Below are positions 22,009-32,738 of a stretch of 64,000 nt of DNA, in pieces. The notes under the pieces are model-generated. The model saw nothing but the letters and a program-made list of their open reading frames with translations, did not search any database and was not told where the DNA came from. Made by a program: the position numbers and the translations under genes. This stretch comes from Paramarasmius palmivorus. Lineage: Eukaryota; Basidiomycota; Agaricomycetes; Agaricales; Marasmiaceae. Location of the stretch: positions 372,001 to 436,000 of the forward strand of contig JAYKXP010000024.1 of assembly GCA_037176845.1 (NCBI GenBank), given 5' to 3'. The first letter of the stretch is position 1. Each line of letters begins with the position of its first letter.

Positions 22009-22938
22009 ATGAATCCACAACAAAGCCTCTCTTCATTGAGTCGACTTCCTCACGAAGTGAAACTCATAATCGTCGACTACGCAGCGCGTCCAGATTTTGA
22101 ACGCCACCTGCACCATCCGCGAAGCTCATACGCCGACGCCGTTGCCTTGTCTGCCGCATGTCATTGGATGCGCCGAGTAGCCATGCGCCAACTCCTCCAC
22201 ACCGTCATCGTTGAGTCGGACCTACAGCTTTCCCTATTTGTACGCTCCTTTCATCAACGATTTGATGATCATCCAAGTCGCCTGGAGCTCGACTATCGTA
22301 GGCTCGTCCGGCGACTTTTCGCCACAAACATATGGGAGCGGACCGTGGACCAGGTCGCGGTAGATTCCAGCGATTTGGAGGCCACGAACGACGTTCTCCG
22401 GGGTTTAGAAGCTGTTGGGGTCAGCTTGGAGGCCTCGCATCTGCTTTACAACGTAGATTGTCTGGCATTGCCGCCTCTCCAAGTCGATGGCGAGAGCTAT
22501 CGAAAAGTCGTCTTGACGGGTGGTCCAAGCTTCAGGTGGAACCCCTTCACTACCACCACTGACGGACTTGCTATCCTTTCCCGGCTGACACACCTGGGGA
22601 TGTGGGACCTCCCCACGGGTGCCCCGCAATCTGCGCCATCATCTACAGTATTCAAAGACATACCGTTCTCCTTGATGAGCAATCTGGTGTGCTTTGCGTT
22701 TCCCATTTGGCACCAAGTCGGGCCAGCCGAAGAGGACAGAAAGCTTGAAATAGTTCTCATCAAATCCATAGCAGGTGGGAGTGCCTTCCAAGCATGGTCT
22801 CAGGGAGTCGGAGGTTCTGGCATTTGCGTTGAAAATGTGTACACTGGCTGGAGCTACGGCCAGGATGTCGTCCAGAGTATGCCAGATAGTGTGCACATGA
22901 TGGTGTTGGCCGAGAAAGCTTGGGGCGTGGATGTCTGA
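22009..22938 (+). CDS. F-box-like hypothetical protein
   Basis: Single-exon gene of 309 residues. The N-terminus (SLSRLPHEVKLIIVDYAA, then ALSAACHWMRRVAMRQLLH) has the helix spacing and leucines of an F-box-like domain, as in basidiomycete F-box proteins. The rest is a loose alternation of hydrophobic and polar stretches (LAILSRLTHLGMWDLP, FSLMSNLVCFAFPIWH), which could be degenerate leucine-rich repeats. F-box proteins usually recruit substrates to an SCF ubiquitin ligase through Skp1. The target is unknown. The start is the only good ATG at the head of the frame. Confidence 0.6.
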   Translation: MNPQQSLSSLSRLPHEVKLIIVDYAARPDFERHLHHPRSSYADAVALSAACHWMRRVAMRQLLHTVIVESDLQLSLFVRSFHQRFDDHPSRLELDYRRLVRRLFATNIWERTVDQVAVDSSDLEATNDVLRGLEAVGVSLEASHLLYNVDCLALPPLQVDGESYRKVVLTGGPSFRWNPFTTTTDGLAILSRLTHLGMWDLPTGAPQSAPSSTVFKDIPFSLMSNLVCFAFPIWHQVGPAEEDRKLEIVLIKSIAGGSAFQAWSQGVGGSGICVENVYTGWSYGQDVVQSMPDSVHMMVLAEKAWGVDV

Positions 22939-23056
22939 GCGGAATACGGCTGGATTGTTTGATACTAATGATAGAAATACAAAAAATTAGGTTATGTAGT
23001 GAAAAGTCATAACCATGCTAGACAACCGGAGCAAGATGAAATTTCATAATTCCTGC

Positions 23057-24022
23057 TCAAGAATCAGCATAGACCAAGCTTGAAGAGGGAGAGACGAACG
23101 GACCGATGTGTGACATGAATCGGTTGAAACTACCCTCCAGAGTTTTATCGACTGAGAGTTCATAATCCTTAAGTAGTGCCTCTGTTGCGTCCGCTACCAG
23201 AAAACAATGAACTTATGATAGACATGTCTTCTAAGGCACTCACAATCATAGGCAAAGAGCGATGTCAAGTCTGCAGGATACCATTTGCTCCTGCTACCAT
23301 CTGGCTTAAGAACCACGCCAAGTGGATCGTCGAGGTCGCTCTGCTTTGTGAGATCCAGGGTGCTGTTCCTCTGTCTTGCCTCCCTATGAAGTGTGTTTAG
23401 CAGCATGCCTCAGATATTCGGCGAAAATAGCTCACGAATTCTCGAAGGATATCTTCACCTCCTTGAGTTGTGATTCGCAGTCTTCTAGCTGCTTCTTCAG
23501 AGATATCGGAACATGGTCCAAAATCTGCGCTTCAACTTGAGATCTGACGCTGCTTGCAACTTCTGCCTTGATTTCAGGTTGTATCTGCTTCCTTGTAACA
23601 CGAGTAACTCTTAGATTCGGAGGGATCACGAGATTCTCAACACGACTCACTTTATCTCGGTAAGGATATGCTCTTGAGCGTCCTGCCGGACCCAATCTTT
23701 CGTCTTCTGCAACATCGTCTCCTGGGTCTTCTGGTTCCGCTTGGCTTCATGCTGCAGCTCTTTCAAGGCATTGATCGTGTCGGTCTGAAAAGATCTGGTG
23801 TTAACTCAAGGTGTTATTCCATGGATATCACTACAAACCGAAGTTGGTCCAAGCTCAACAACTCGAAGAGACTGTCCGGAGAGAGAATCGCAAACACGGT
23901 TCCTGCACAAATGAATTGGTAAACCTTCAAGTCATATATTCTAGACAATGTGTAACTTACAGATTCTCTAGATCGCCTTTGAAAGCCTCTACAACGACAC
24001 AAGTTTGGTGGGGTGCGGCCAT
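23057..24022 (-). CDS. Coiled-coil protein, copy A of a window pair
   Basis: Small protein rich in Glu/Lys/Gln heptads; function unknown. I read it as six exons on the minus strand. The start is MAAPHQTCVVVEAFKGDLEN at 24022. Next come NRVCDSLSGQSLRVVELG and TDTINALKELQHEAKRNQ, running on to WVRQDAQEHILTEIK. The fourth exon has KQIQPEIKAEVASSVRSQVE and KKQLEDCESQLKEVKISFEN. The fifth starts EARQRNSTLDL and ends WYPADLTSLFAYD. The last gives ATEALLKDYELSVDKTLE and FNRFMSHIG, ending near 23057. Heptad-like spacing suggests a long coiled coil in the middle. The EARQRNSTL, ALLKDYE and FMSHIG motifs recur in the gene at 63-64 kb, so the two are paralogs or one conserved family. The 3' end (stop at 23057) is less sure. 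Confidence 0.65.
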
Positions 24023-24378
24023 GATAGTCAAGATGGCGCTCGGCAATAGGTAGGAGGAAGATAACAACAACTGCTGCGTATTGGAACAAGGTTCATGGGT
24101 GTCGTCGAGAAGCAAAGTCCTCGAGGCTGCCTCATGGTCTATTGGCTCAGATGACTACACGTGATGAGTCTATTCGGTCGAGACTTTACAACTCAACAGA
24201 CATTGGGGCAGGTAAGATATCACGATCTAAGTATGGTGGCTTGAAAAGCACGTCTAAGTGCATTTGTGACTCGCGAAATTGGACTCCCCTGTTCCGGTGT
24301 GATGAGGGGCTCTGAATCGGGTGATGGACTTGAAAGTGGCGTTGAATCAGCGTTGGTTCCGGCATAAAAACCTGTTAC
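24023..24378. other. Intergenic
   Basis: About 350 bases between the start of the coiled-coil gene and the end of the F-box/LRR gene. Nothing specific was seen; it should hold the promoter of the coiled-coil gene. Confidence 0.5.
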
Positions 24379-25782
24379 TTACGTCTGCGATGATCCAACA
24401 CAGAAGCTATAAGTCACTTCCGGATGCAGCAAACGGCGTTCATGGCATCTGGGCAGAAGCGTCTGAAGTCGGAAAATTTCAGTTTGTAGATTGGCTTCAG
24501 CCACTGAATCTTGATCTGGTGCGTCGTATGCTCGGGATTTGGGCTGCTTGGATACATCCAACTCCCCAAAACGACATATGAACGAACATCGGATAATATT
24601 CACCGAAGAGAAGAAATGGCGCTGGAGGATTGTGTCTAGGCCCTTCCAATCCGTCTTTGATGGATCAAGATGGGGGAGCTTTAGAGCTTCCAGAAATGGT
24701 ACTTGACTCGTCAACCCGTTTGATAGACGATCCAGGAAGAAGAGAAGGTAATCGGGATGTGCGGAAAAGTCCAAGGAGATTTTACGAATGTGCGTATTGG
24801 ACGTGAGGTCAAGACGGCGAAGGTAGAGTTCTAACGGTGTCACGTCAAAAACTAGGAGAGATTTGAGCAATAATGAAATTGACATACCATGGGTAAGGTT
24901 TCCGCTTACAGGATCAGGGTCGGTATGGGAGGTGAAGCTGAACTCGAATTCCTCCATGGAGGTTCCAGCAGAATGAAGTAGCCCGTTCACGGTTGTTACA
25001 CCTTCCTCGGTCTCGGGTTCGGCATAGCAAACAAACGGGACATGGAGACGAAAAACGTTTAGGGTAGCGCAAGGGACGAGAAGGCCGATGAGTGACACAT
25101 TATACTCATGAACAACAGAAATCTCTGTCAGCCTCCCGCTGCACAGTGGAGTGAGATTTGACTTGCGTGTTGCGACCGATGTCCCAGAGCAGTATTCCCC
25201 TATTTGCAGAGATTGTAGTTGCGGAAAATGGACCATCAACGCCCTGAGCTCCTTGGTGTTGAAGTGGAGCCCCTCTAGGTACAGCTGATGTACGCCTTCC
25301 AACCGTTCAACCGGGCTCGCATCAAATATATGATGGAATCCCGCGTTCCAAGGTGTGTATGGGGTGTCCCACGACATCAGTTGCACTCGCCGCAGCCTTG
25401 GAAGTACCGTCGATAACGTTCGTGATTTGTCCGAGGATCGCCACTCCAGCAAGGTCCTGAGAATACGTCGTGCTGTCAATTTGGAGCGCTTTTGAATGAT
25501 GGAAAGTTCGTAAGCATTTGCCACTGAGAAAGTCTCGAAACTACTATTGCATAGGCGAATGAATCGTTTGAGACGGACTGGAGTGGAAGTATAAAAGTTG
25601 ATACAGCCGTCGAAAAGCATTGGACGACATGTAGGGAGCCAGGCACGGCAAACGAGTGCACATGTGTTGATGTCCTGCTTGGAGCCTCGAAGATGCGATA
25701 GAATCAGAATTACGACCTCGATGGGTAAGATGGGTGACTTGGACATGGTCAGAGTTGTGGAGAGCCTGGCGATGGCTGTCAT
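24379..25782 (-). CDS. F-box/LRR-type protein
   Basis: Protein of up to 467 residues, probably a substrate receptor for an SCF ubiquitin ligase. The F-box is near the start: ILPIEVVILILSHLRG then INTCALVCRAWLPTCRPMLF. The remainder carries irregular leucine-rich repeats, such as VHQLYLEGLHFNTKELRAL, FPQLQSLQIGEYC and LRRLDLTSNTHIRKISLDF. The ATG at 25782 gives an extra MTAIARLSTTLT; the Met 12 codons later (MSKSPILPIEV) is closer to family starts. The stretch around 24850-24885 (GTATGTCAATTT to CTCCTAG) could be a short in-frame intron; if so, about a dozen residues (MSISLLLKSLL region) drop out. It is head to head with the next F-box gene, 284 bases away. Confidence 0.75.
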   Translation of the reverse strand: MTAIARLSTTLTMSKSPILPIEVVILILSHLRGSKQDINTCALVCRAWLPTCRPMLFDGCINFYTSTPVRLKRFIRLCNSSFETFSVANAYELSIIQKRSKLTARRILRTLLEWRSSDKSRTLSTVLPRLRRVQLMSWDTPYTPWNAGFHHIFDASPVERLEGVHQLYLEGLHFNTKELRALMVHFPQLQSLQIGEYCSGTSVATRKSNLTPLCSGRLTEISVVHEYNVSLIGLLVPCATLNVFRLHVPFVCYAEPETEEGVTTVNGLLHSAGTSMEEFEFSFTSHTDPDPVSGNLTHGMSISLLLKSLLVFDVTPLELYLRRLDLTSNTHIRKISLDFSAHPDYLLFFLDRLSNGLTSQVPFLEALKLPHLDPSKTDWKGLDTILQRHFFSSVNIIRCSFICRFGELDVSKQPKSRAYDAPDQDSVAEANLQTEIFRLQTLLPRCHERRLLHPEVTYSFCVGSSQT

Positions 25783-26066
25783 TTATACAGCGACTGACAC
25801 CGGCAGTGCAGCACTTCCCTGCATATGACCTGTCGAAAAGAGGGGGAGAACGAGAACTTGGCCCACAGCCATCGAAGAGGATGGGAGTTTTTGCCAAGGC
25901 GCTTTACTTTACCGAGCGTCTATCTAAAAAAGTTCTTTTGCGTGTCATGGCTCTGTTGCTGTCATGCATGGTGGGCGCAACCGCCGCAATTTATTCGGGT
26001 TTCTTGCTCCAATACTCCCATCATCTCTCAGAGCACCCGAGGAAAGGCTGCTAAAGGACAAACAAG

Positions 26067-28084
26067 ATGGCTGGAGTAAAGCTGAGTCTTCACCAGCTGG
26101 TTAATGCGCTAATGACAGCGCTACACGCAAGTTCAAAGGAAAATGACAAGTGAGGATATCCTTATGCCTACTCTGAGCCTCGTGCAAATGCTGACTTTTT
26201 CTAGAATTTCTATTTCAGAGGTACTTGACCTATTGGCAAATCTGCATTCCTGGTTGCTCATTAGAAGCACTATAGATCGATGAACTCGAACGCAAACTTC
26301 AAATCGCTGCCTCTGTCCTTCGTGGCCTTCGAAATTCCCTTCAGCCAGTTAATCGACTACCCCCAGAAATCCTATCTGATATTTTCATGCTTTCAAAACA
26401 ACACCTTCCATCATTTTTACCCCTAGTTCGTGGAGGGATTCGCTACTTTGAAAATCACTCCTGGCTTGCAGTGCTCCACGTGTGCCGACATTGGAGAGGT
26501 GTCGTTGCTCGCTGCCCTGCGTTGTGGGGGACTATAGACAACCTTAGAGGTGGCGTCTGTCCCCAAACTTGTCTGAAGCGTTCTAGGGGTGCACCCGTGG
26601 ACGTTTTCCTTAGTATAACAGGTCCAGAATTTAAACCCATTCAACCAGAGCTAGTCGACGCTCTAATTCCCCATATACCTCGCTTCAGACAGTTTCACGT
26701 CAACACCGATGGTTGGTTTGACCCGACACCTATCTATGCTTCCTTAAAGGAGTCTGCGCCGAATTTGACCAGCCTCAGCATCGTGACCAAAGGACGGGAT
26801 GTTGTTGGTGGAGTACTACCCGCAATATTCAACGACCACATGCCGCAACTTCGGCAGTTGACGCTGGAACACTTCACATCGTGGCCCGCCACTTACTTCA
26901 CAAACTTGACCCATTGCTGTCTATTTGACCAGTGGGATGCCACGGCGACTAGTCGACCAACTACATCCCAATTCCTAGATTTCTTGGCGTCCTCTCCAGG
27001 ACTCGAAGAATTGGCCCTAGTACGCGCGGGGCCGACGAGATTGCAATCAGACGACTTTCCTTCTGTATCTCCACCAAGTCGGATTGTGGAACTACCAAAG
27101 CTGAAGGAGCTCAGTATAGGAGACTGGCCCTCTTCGCAATCTATTGCGAGGCTTCTATCTCATCTCTCACTACCATCCACAACACAAATGTACTTCTGGG
27201 GTCAGCAATTCCCAACGGGAGGAAGCTCAGACACAGACGCGATCACACTCGCATCATTCCTGCCTTCTGACCTTTCTCATATACAGCCCCTTCTCGACCT
27301 CCGTGAAATCTGGATCACACGTATGCCGGATACATGGGCAAGGGGAGAGTGCCCCTTCGTTGCGGTATTGAATCAGACGCTGTATCTCTGGGGATTCTAC
27401 ACCGCTCAGGAGATGCAGCCACTCGTGGATAAGTTACCTCTGGAGAATGTGGAGAGATTGCAGCTGAGGGATTGTTTCACTTATCCGGAAAGGGTGACAG
27501 GCGAGATGTGGGGTGCATTCTTCCGGAGGATGGAACGGTTAGAGAAGTTGACAATTTTGGCCAGAGATTGTCCAATAGTGACGAGGGCGGTATTGGGCGT
27601 TCTTCGTCCAAAGAAGGAGAAGGCTGTAGTAAAAGATGTGGGGGACATCGAGAAGGCGGAATCGGTTGCCTCTTCATCAAATCCCAAAACCAAGCAGGGG
27701 GCTCAAGCAGAGGGTGCGCTGCTGTGTCCTCGCCTGTCACATATTCGTATCGAAGATAATCCACATGTCCCTACGCTCTTCATAAGCTCGCTAGCCAAAC
27801 ATCGCCGGCGGCGAGGCGCACCCATCAAAACGCTAGAAGTTCTATACTTTGACGCGGTATTAAATCGTCCTCATTCTGCAGTTTCCGACTCTGCTTCATC
27901 CGACTCAGAATCCAGCGACGATGAATATAAAGGATTCACGCTGTCTGACATGAAATTGTTGGAGAAATACATCGACAAGGTCATACTGGATACGGGGAAG
28001 CACAAGTTGGCAGATGTTGGGCCAAAAGAGTGGCCTAACCAGGTCTTTAGATGGACTTTACCTACAAGAGTACCTCCTTCATGA
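26067..28084 (+). CDS. F-box/LRR-type protein with coiled-coil head
   Basis: Protein with a mushroom-type F-box: NRLPPEILSDIFMLSKQHLP, then WLAVLHVCRHWRGVVARCPA and LWGTI. The start I favour is MAGVKLSLHQLVNAL at 26067, with small exons before the long one, giving a short helical head ELERKLQIAASVLRGLRNSL that often precedes the F-box in Agaricomycetes. The long last exon holds weak leucine-rich repeats (LKELSIGDWPSSQSIARLL, LENVERLQLRDCFTYPE). Near the C-terminus a Ser/Asp/Glu run (SDSASSDSESSDDEYKG) looks disordered and could be phosphorylated. The end is RVPPS at TGA 28082-28084. Likely role: target selection for SCF-type ubiquitination. The exact exons before 26300 are less certain. Confidence 0.72.
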
Positions 28085-28264
28085 GGTTTATAGAACTTTG
28101 AATCTCGGACCTATTGTATATCCACCGGAACTTAGATACCCTATGTATTTACCTGGACTTTTCGGATAAGTGTGACCTGGACCTCAGAAACGTTGAGACC
28201 AGTCGCGTCGACTGCTTCTTACTCCATACTCTTTGGCTGTTCTCCGTTCAACGTTTCAGCAACC

Positions 28265-30031
28265 ATGGCGACTACCACAGTCCACGTAGTAGGAGTTATC
28301 TATCTTCTGGCTGCGCTTTACGCCCTTCTCGCGATTCTGTTCACCACCAACTACTTCTTGATGCCCTCTATTCAAGCTTGCCTTTCACTTTTCCTCGATA
28401 CAATCGCCTCGCCCACCGAACAAGATATTCAACTCTCGCGAAACCATGCCCAAGAAACAGCTAGAATACCGTCAGACATTCACGCTCACCTCCAATCATA
28501 CGAACACAAGGATTCGCTGATTAGCTGGAACACACATGCCTCAAAACAGCCATTGGTCGTATCAGAGCAATTGTTCTTGTCTAAGGCCTTCTCGCACTAT
28601 ATGCAACCCAGCAAAATCATTCCGTATTTCTATCGCGCCGTTGGGAACTTTGACGCAGAAGATATCACGGTGACAACTCAAATTACAAGCAATCGTCTCC
28701 ACGTCTTTGAACGGCTTGTGAATCAATATGAAGGTGCGCGATTGTTGTCCTTCCTGTCGCCTGCATACAAACTCAACGTCTCGGTGGTTCTATATAGGGC
28801 CAATATCCGTCACCATTCACGTTAAAAACCAAACAACCCACATACACGACTTCCTTGACTCGCTGCACGCTCTATACACTTCGTCTACACTCATTGCGCG
28901 CAAGGTCGACGTTCACCTCGTTATAGATGCTTTTGATCGCCAGTTCAACACTTGGCGCAACATCGCTCGCTTCTTTGCTAGAACAGACTATGTCATGATG
29001 CTCGATATAGATTTCTATCTCTGTACCGACTTTCGGAGGGCGATGAGAGCGAATAGGGATGTCATGAAGATGCTAAAAGAGGGCTACTCAGCGTTTGTTA
29101 TCCCAGCGTTCGAATATCTGGAGCACGAAGAAGGCGTCGACTATGAGAATTTTCCAAGGGATAAAGAGGTGTGTTTGTCATGTACTCTGATTCTGCGCCT
29201 CTTCGTGTTGACTGTGCACTGTATATCTTTAAGGCACTAACATCACTTGTCAAGAAGCGGAAGATCTCGATGTTTCATGCTACTTGGGAGGGGGGTCACA
29301 ATAGCACCAACTATTCAAGATACTACACTGCGAAACCAGGAGATGTATACAAGGTTACGGATTATCAGCCAGCCTACGAACCCTATGTCGTCTTCAAGAA
29401 GGAAGGCCCACCCTGGTATGACCACTGAATCAAGTGCTGGGCCGTCTCTCACGATTTGGTAACTTAGGTGCGACGAACGATTCGTTGGATATGGCGGTAA
29501 CAAGGCGGCATGCCTCTTCGAGATGTACCTCTATGGAACATCTTTCTATGTCATGGCAGACCATTTCATGATTCATCAGAATCATTTATACGAGGAGAAG
29601 ACTCGCAAAAACGAGGTGCGCAAGCTTGTACCAAACCAGATACTTGCAACTCAAACCGGGCACTAGAGGAAGTTCAACAAAAAGATTTATACCGAATTCA
29701 AGGAGGAGTCATGCATTCGGTGAGCTTGTATCACTTTGTACGATAACATACTAACCAGAAGCGTTCTCTATCCTCAAGGTATCTGAATCAGTTTCAGGCA
29801 CTTGAGCACCTTCACATGGAAAGGGGACAAAACTTGCTGGCTGAATGTAAGACAATCAAAGGGGTATCAGAGATGGCGGCCGAGGTACGTCGCTTCCCTG
29901 GTGGCTTGCTCCCCATCCTCACCTCCAGGTTCCCAGATGACCAAAACCTGAAGTCAGCTTTGCGTTTTTTTGAAATACTGAGCCAGCTGACCAAACTTCA
30001 GGACCGAACGGCCGAACATTGTATTTGCTGA
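28265..30031 (+). CDS. Glycosyltransferase family 49-like (LARGE-type)
   Basis: Type II Golgi-type glycosyltransferase. The start MATTTVHVVGVIYLLAALYA at 28265 forms a signal-anchor helix. The first exon ends NQYE and, after an intron that ends near 28798, continues PISVTIHVKNQTTHIHDFL. Then FFARTDYVMMLDIDFYLCTD holds the metal-binding DxD (DID), followed by VIPAFEYLEHEEGVD. After another intron come ALTSLVKKRKISMFHATWEG, DYQPAYEPYVVFKKEGPPW, CDERFVGYGGNKAACLFEMY and DHFMIHQNHLYEEKTR. The later exons give KFNKKIYTEFKEESCIR and YLNQFQALEHLHMERG. These match family GT49, whose animal members (LARGE C-terminal domain, B4GAT1) add glucuronic acid. The acceptor in a fungus is unknown. The 3' end is unclear: reading on gives a stop at 30029-30031, while splicing a possible intron at 29885 gives an earlier stop. 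Confidence 0.82.
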
Positions 30032-30343
30032 GGATCTGTACTAAGTATGATAGACTAGAATACTAATTCTTACTTGATTTCATACCCTTAAAAGTCATAG
30101 AACGTAAGACATCCCATCAACTAGTACTGCTTGCCTTCCCTTTTCTTCAACGTTAGGCCATGCAAGTCGTCGAGGACTGCTTCCTCTATAAACGGGGTGG
30201 TGCGGTATTCCAAGCCAAGGATTATCCGCCTTTCGCTCCGCCAGTTATCACGGACCGATATCCCGGGCCCTCAAGAACTCTTTAATTTGCGACGACATGA
30301 GGGCAGACACGACTGAATCGATATCGCACAGATACCTTTTGAT
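30032..30343. other. Intergenic
   Basis: About 310 bases between the GT49-like gene and the dehydrogenase. A plus-strand frame near 30131-30316 is open but shows no domain. No regulatory element was identified. Confidence 0.45.
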
Positions 30344-31557
30344 ATGGCACCACGTATTTTGATCGTTGGTGAGTGTCACCCATAGTCTCTGCACATTTAC
30401 AGATGGCTTATTGACATCCCTAGGAACTCTGGTTTGGGCTACAGAGGACGCAAAACAACTCTTGGGTCAGCACGCAGAAATTCTCGTGCGTTTTCTGCTC
30501 TACGTACCTCATATCGATTCTTATCGACGTCTACTAGACTTATGATGACTCTGCGGACCGTGCAGAATTCCTCAAAAATCTAGCGCCTGGTGGAAAGTAC
30601 GAAGGAGTGGTTGGCATGTTTAGAGACAACAGCTCAGCTTCAAAGATTGGAATTTTCGACAAGGAGTTGATTGCTGGATTCCCTTCGTCGTTGAAGTGGA
30701 TTGCTCATAACGGCGCTGGATATGATCAGATTGATGTTCAAGCTTGCAAAGCTCGAGGTGAGTGCCGTTACACATCAAGACTAGCGTTTCCTCATCGTAT
30801 TCCAGGAATATTCGTTTCCAACACGCCGGGAGCAGTCGATGACGCCTCCGCTACTACTGCCCTGTATCTCCTCATCTCCACATTCCGCAACTACTCAATA
30901 GCCGAAAGAACTCTTCGAGAAGGCAAATGGAAGCCGAAAGTTGCTGATAGATCACACGACCTCACAGGCCACACCCTCGCTATTCTTGGGCTTGGAGGTA
31001 TCGGTATGCGTCTTGCAGAGTTTGCGCATGCTTTCCCAATGCGCATCATCTACCACTCCAGGAGTAAAGTAGCGAATGCACCAGAGTGGTGCGAGTACTT
31101 TGACGATGTGGAGGAGATGCTCAAGCAGGCGGATGTGCTTAGTGTGCATGTGCCTTTGAGGGATGACACTGTTGGTTTGGTCGGGGAAAAATGGATCCGG
31201 ACCCTGAAGAAGGGCGCCATTATCATCAATACCGCAAGAGGCAAGGTTATCGACGAGGAGGCCATGATTCGTGCGTTGGAGGATGGTCATGTAAGCCTTT
31301 CAGGCATCGTATACAGTTTCTTACTCACCGGTTCTTGTTAGCTTGCTTCCGTTGGACTCGATGTGTTCCCCAATGAACCTGATGTTAACCCTCGTCTGCT
31401 CGAGTTCCCGTATGTGACTCTACTTCCACATATGGGGACGGAAAACCAAGACACGCAGCGGAAGATGGAAGTTAGGGCACTCACCAATCTGCGGGATTTC
31501 CTGACTATTGGTAAAGGTAAAGACCTGATAATTGAGATGAAGGATAGCAAACTGTAG
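30344..31557 (+). CDS. D-2-hydroxyacid dehydrogenase (glyoxylate/hydroxypyruvate reductase type)
   Basis: Cytosolic NAD(P)H-dependent reductase of 2-keto acids such as glyoxylate, hydroxypyruvate or similar. The start MAPRILIVG is at 30344, and short introns interrupt the first third. The substrate part has WIAHNGAGYDQIDVQACKARG and FVSNTPGAVDDASATTALYL. The nucleotide-binding fold has TLAILGLGGIGMRLAEFAH (GxGxxG). The catalytic Arg is in INTARGKVIDEEA, the Glu in LDVFPNEPDVNP, and the His in LLPHMGTENQ. This is the full R-E-H set. The C-terminus is DLIIEMKDSKL at 31557. The family and likely activity are firm; the true substrate is not determined. Confidence 0.92.
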
Positions 31558-31621
31558 AGACGGGAGAGTTCAGGATATCATTATTTGTGTAACAATTCTT
31601 CAAACAAATCGAAATCCCAAT

Positions 31622-32738
31622 TTAAACACCGGCGTTTCTGAACCGAGCTGCTAAACCTATGGCCCCCACCGCAGCCGCATCGTCTACAAACTCCACACGG
31701 CGGAATGTGTGCCCCCTAGCCGCAAGGTCGTCTAGGATCAACTTGCGGTAGGATTCCAAGCCCGACCAGAGAACCTCCAAAGGAGATGACGCTGTCGCTT
31801 GCACGGACCAGACCTGGTTTATCCTGACTGCTCTCTCCAACTAATACTGCAATCTGCTCAGCGAGCATACCCGCGACCTTCTTGATAACTATCAATGCCT
31901 CTGGGTCGTTGCTCTCGTAAGCAGCAGCGAAAACCAACGGGGACAGTGACGATAATCGCTTTTCGCGTGCTACCATCAAGTGCGGAGGTAGGCTAATAAT
32001 AGAGGACTTGGCCTCTGATTCCGCTATTGTCGTTCCAGGGTCTCTTGCGTGCACCTCGGTCAAGACATCCATGATGTGTTTGACACTGAAATGCTTCAAA
32101 ACGCGGTCTTCGAGGGATCCTTCCTTTGGAGGAGTACCAGGAACTTTGCAGACAGATTCTCTGTCCTTGCGACTGAGAAGTTCACGAATAGCTTCCCTTC
32201 CAACACTGAAGCCTCCTCCTTCATCGCCGAGTATCCAACCCCAGCCTCCAGCCCGACCTAGCTCCTCCAATGATTGGTCGGCCTTCTGTCTGAACGAGAC
32301 AGCGATGGCACCGGTGCCCCCTACGACCGTGACGGCACACGACACATCGTCATGCATTTGCACTGGTGCCGCCAAAAGATGGGTATCATTCGCCACCGAA
32401 AGGCGAGGTCCAACAGGAATTCCAAGTAGATCCGAAAGGGGCTGCAGGATGCTGTTGACAGCTGCAGGTGAGTCTACCCCGGAAACACCCAGCCATGCTG
32501 CTGCGAAGCTAATGTCGGGAGGTGGAGGAAGCGATACTGGATCGACGGAAGGTGGCGAGCTACATGTTTTCAACGCGTCCCCTACTGCATTTCGGACGGC
32601 ACTGAGAAAGTTTTCGACGCCGAGGTAGGCCAGATTGGATGGTCCTCCATAACTTCTTCCAAGTATTTTCCCTTCGGAGTCACAGATGACGGCTGAGGTC
32701 TTGGAACCACCGCAATCGACACAGAGAAACAGAGACAT
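31622..32738 (-). pseudogene. N-acetylglucosamine kinase with apparent frameshift
   Basis: BadF/BadG-type sugar kinase resembling NAGK, which phosphorylates N-acetylglucosamine at C6 using ATP. The start MSLFLCVDCGGSKTSAVICD at 32738 carries the first phosphate-binding loop. Then come SNLAYLGVENF, AAWLGVSGVDSPAAV, VANDTHLLAAP, VVGGTGAIAVSF, GRAGGWGWILGDEGGG and VISFGGSLVGL. At 31751-31760 the frame breaks: one extra G between the Leu codon and ESYRKLILDDLAARG shifts the reading, and the normal C-terminus (RRVEFVDDAAAVGAIGLAAR, ending RNAGV) lies in another frame. No plausible intron bridges the break. Either the gene is damaged in this strain or a base error is present in the assembly. As read, the product stops 20 or so codons after the break. 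Confidence 0.8.

Noticed and set aside
32008..32628. Plus-strand open frame of 206 codons
   Set aside because: Antisense to the GlcNAc kinase gene, low-complexity Pro/Ser translation, no domain.
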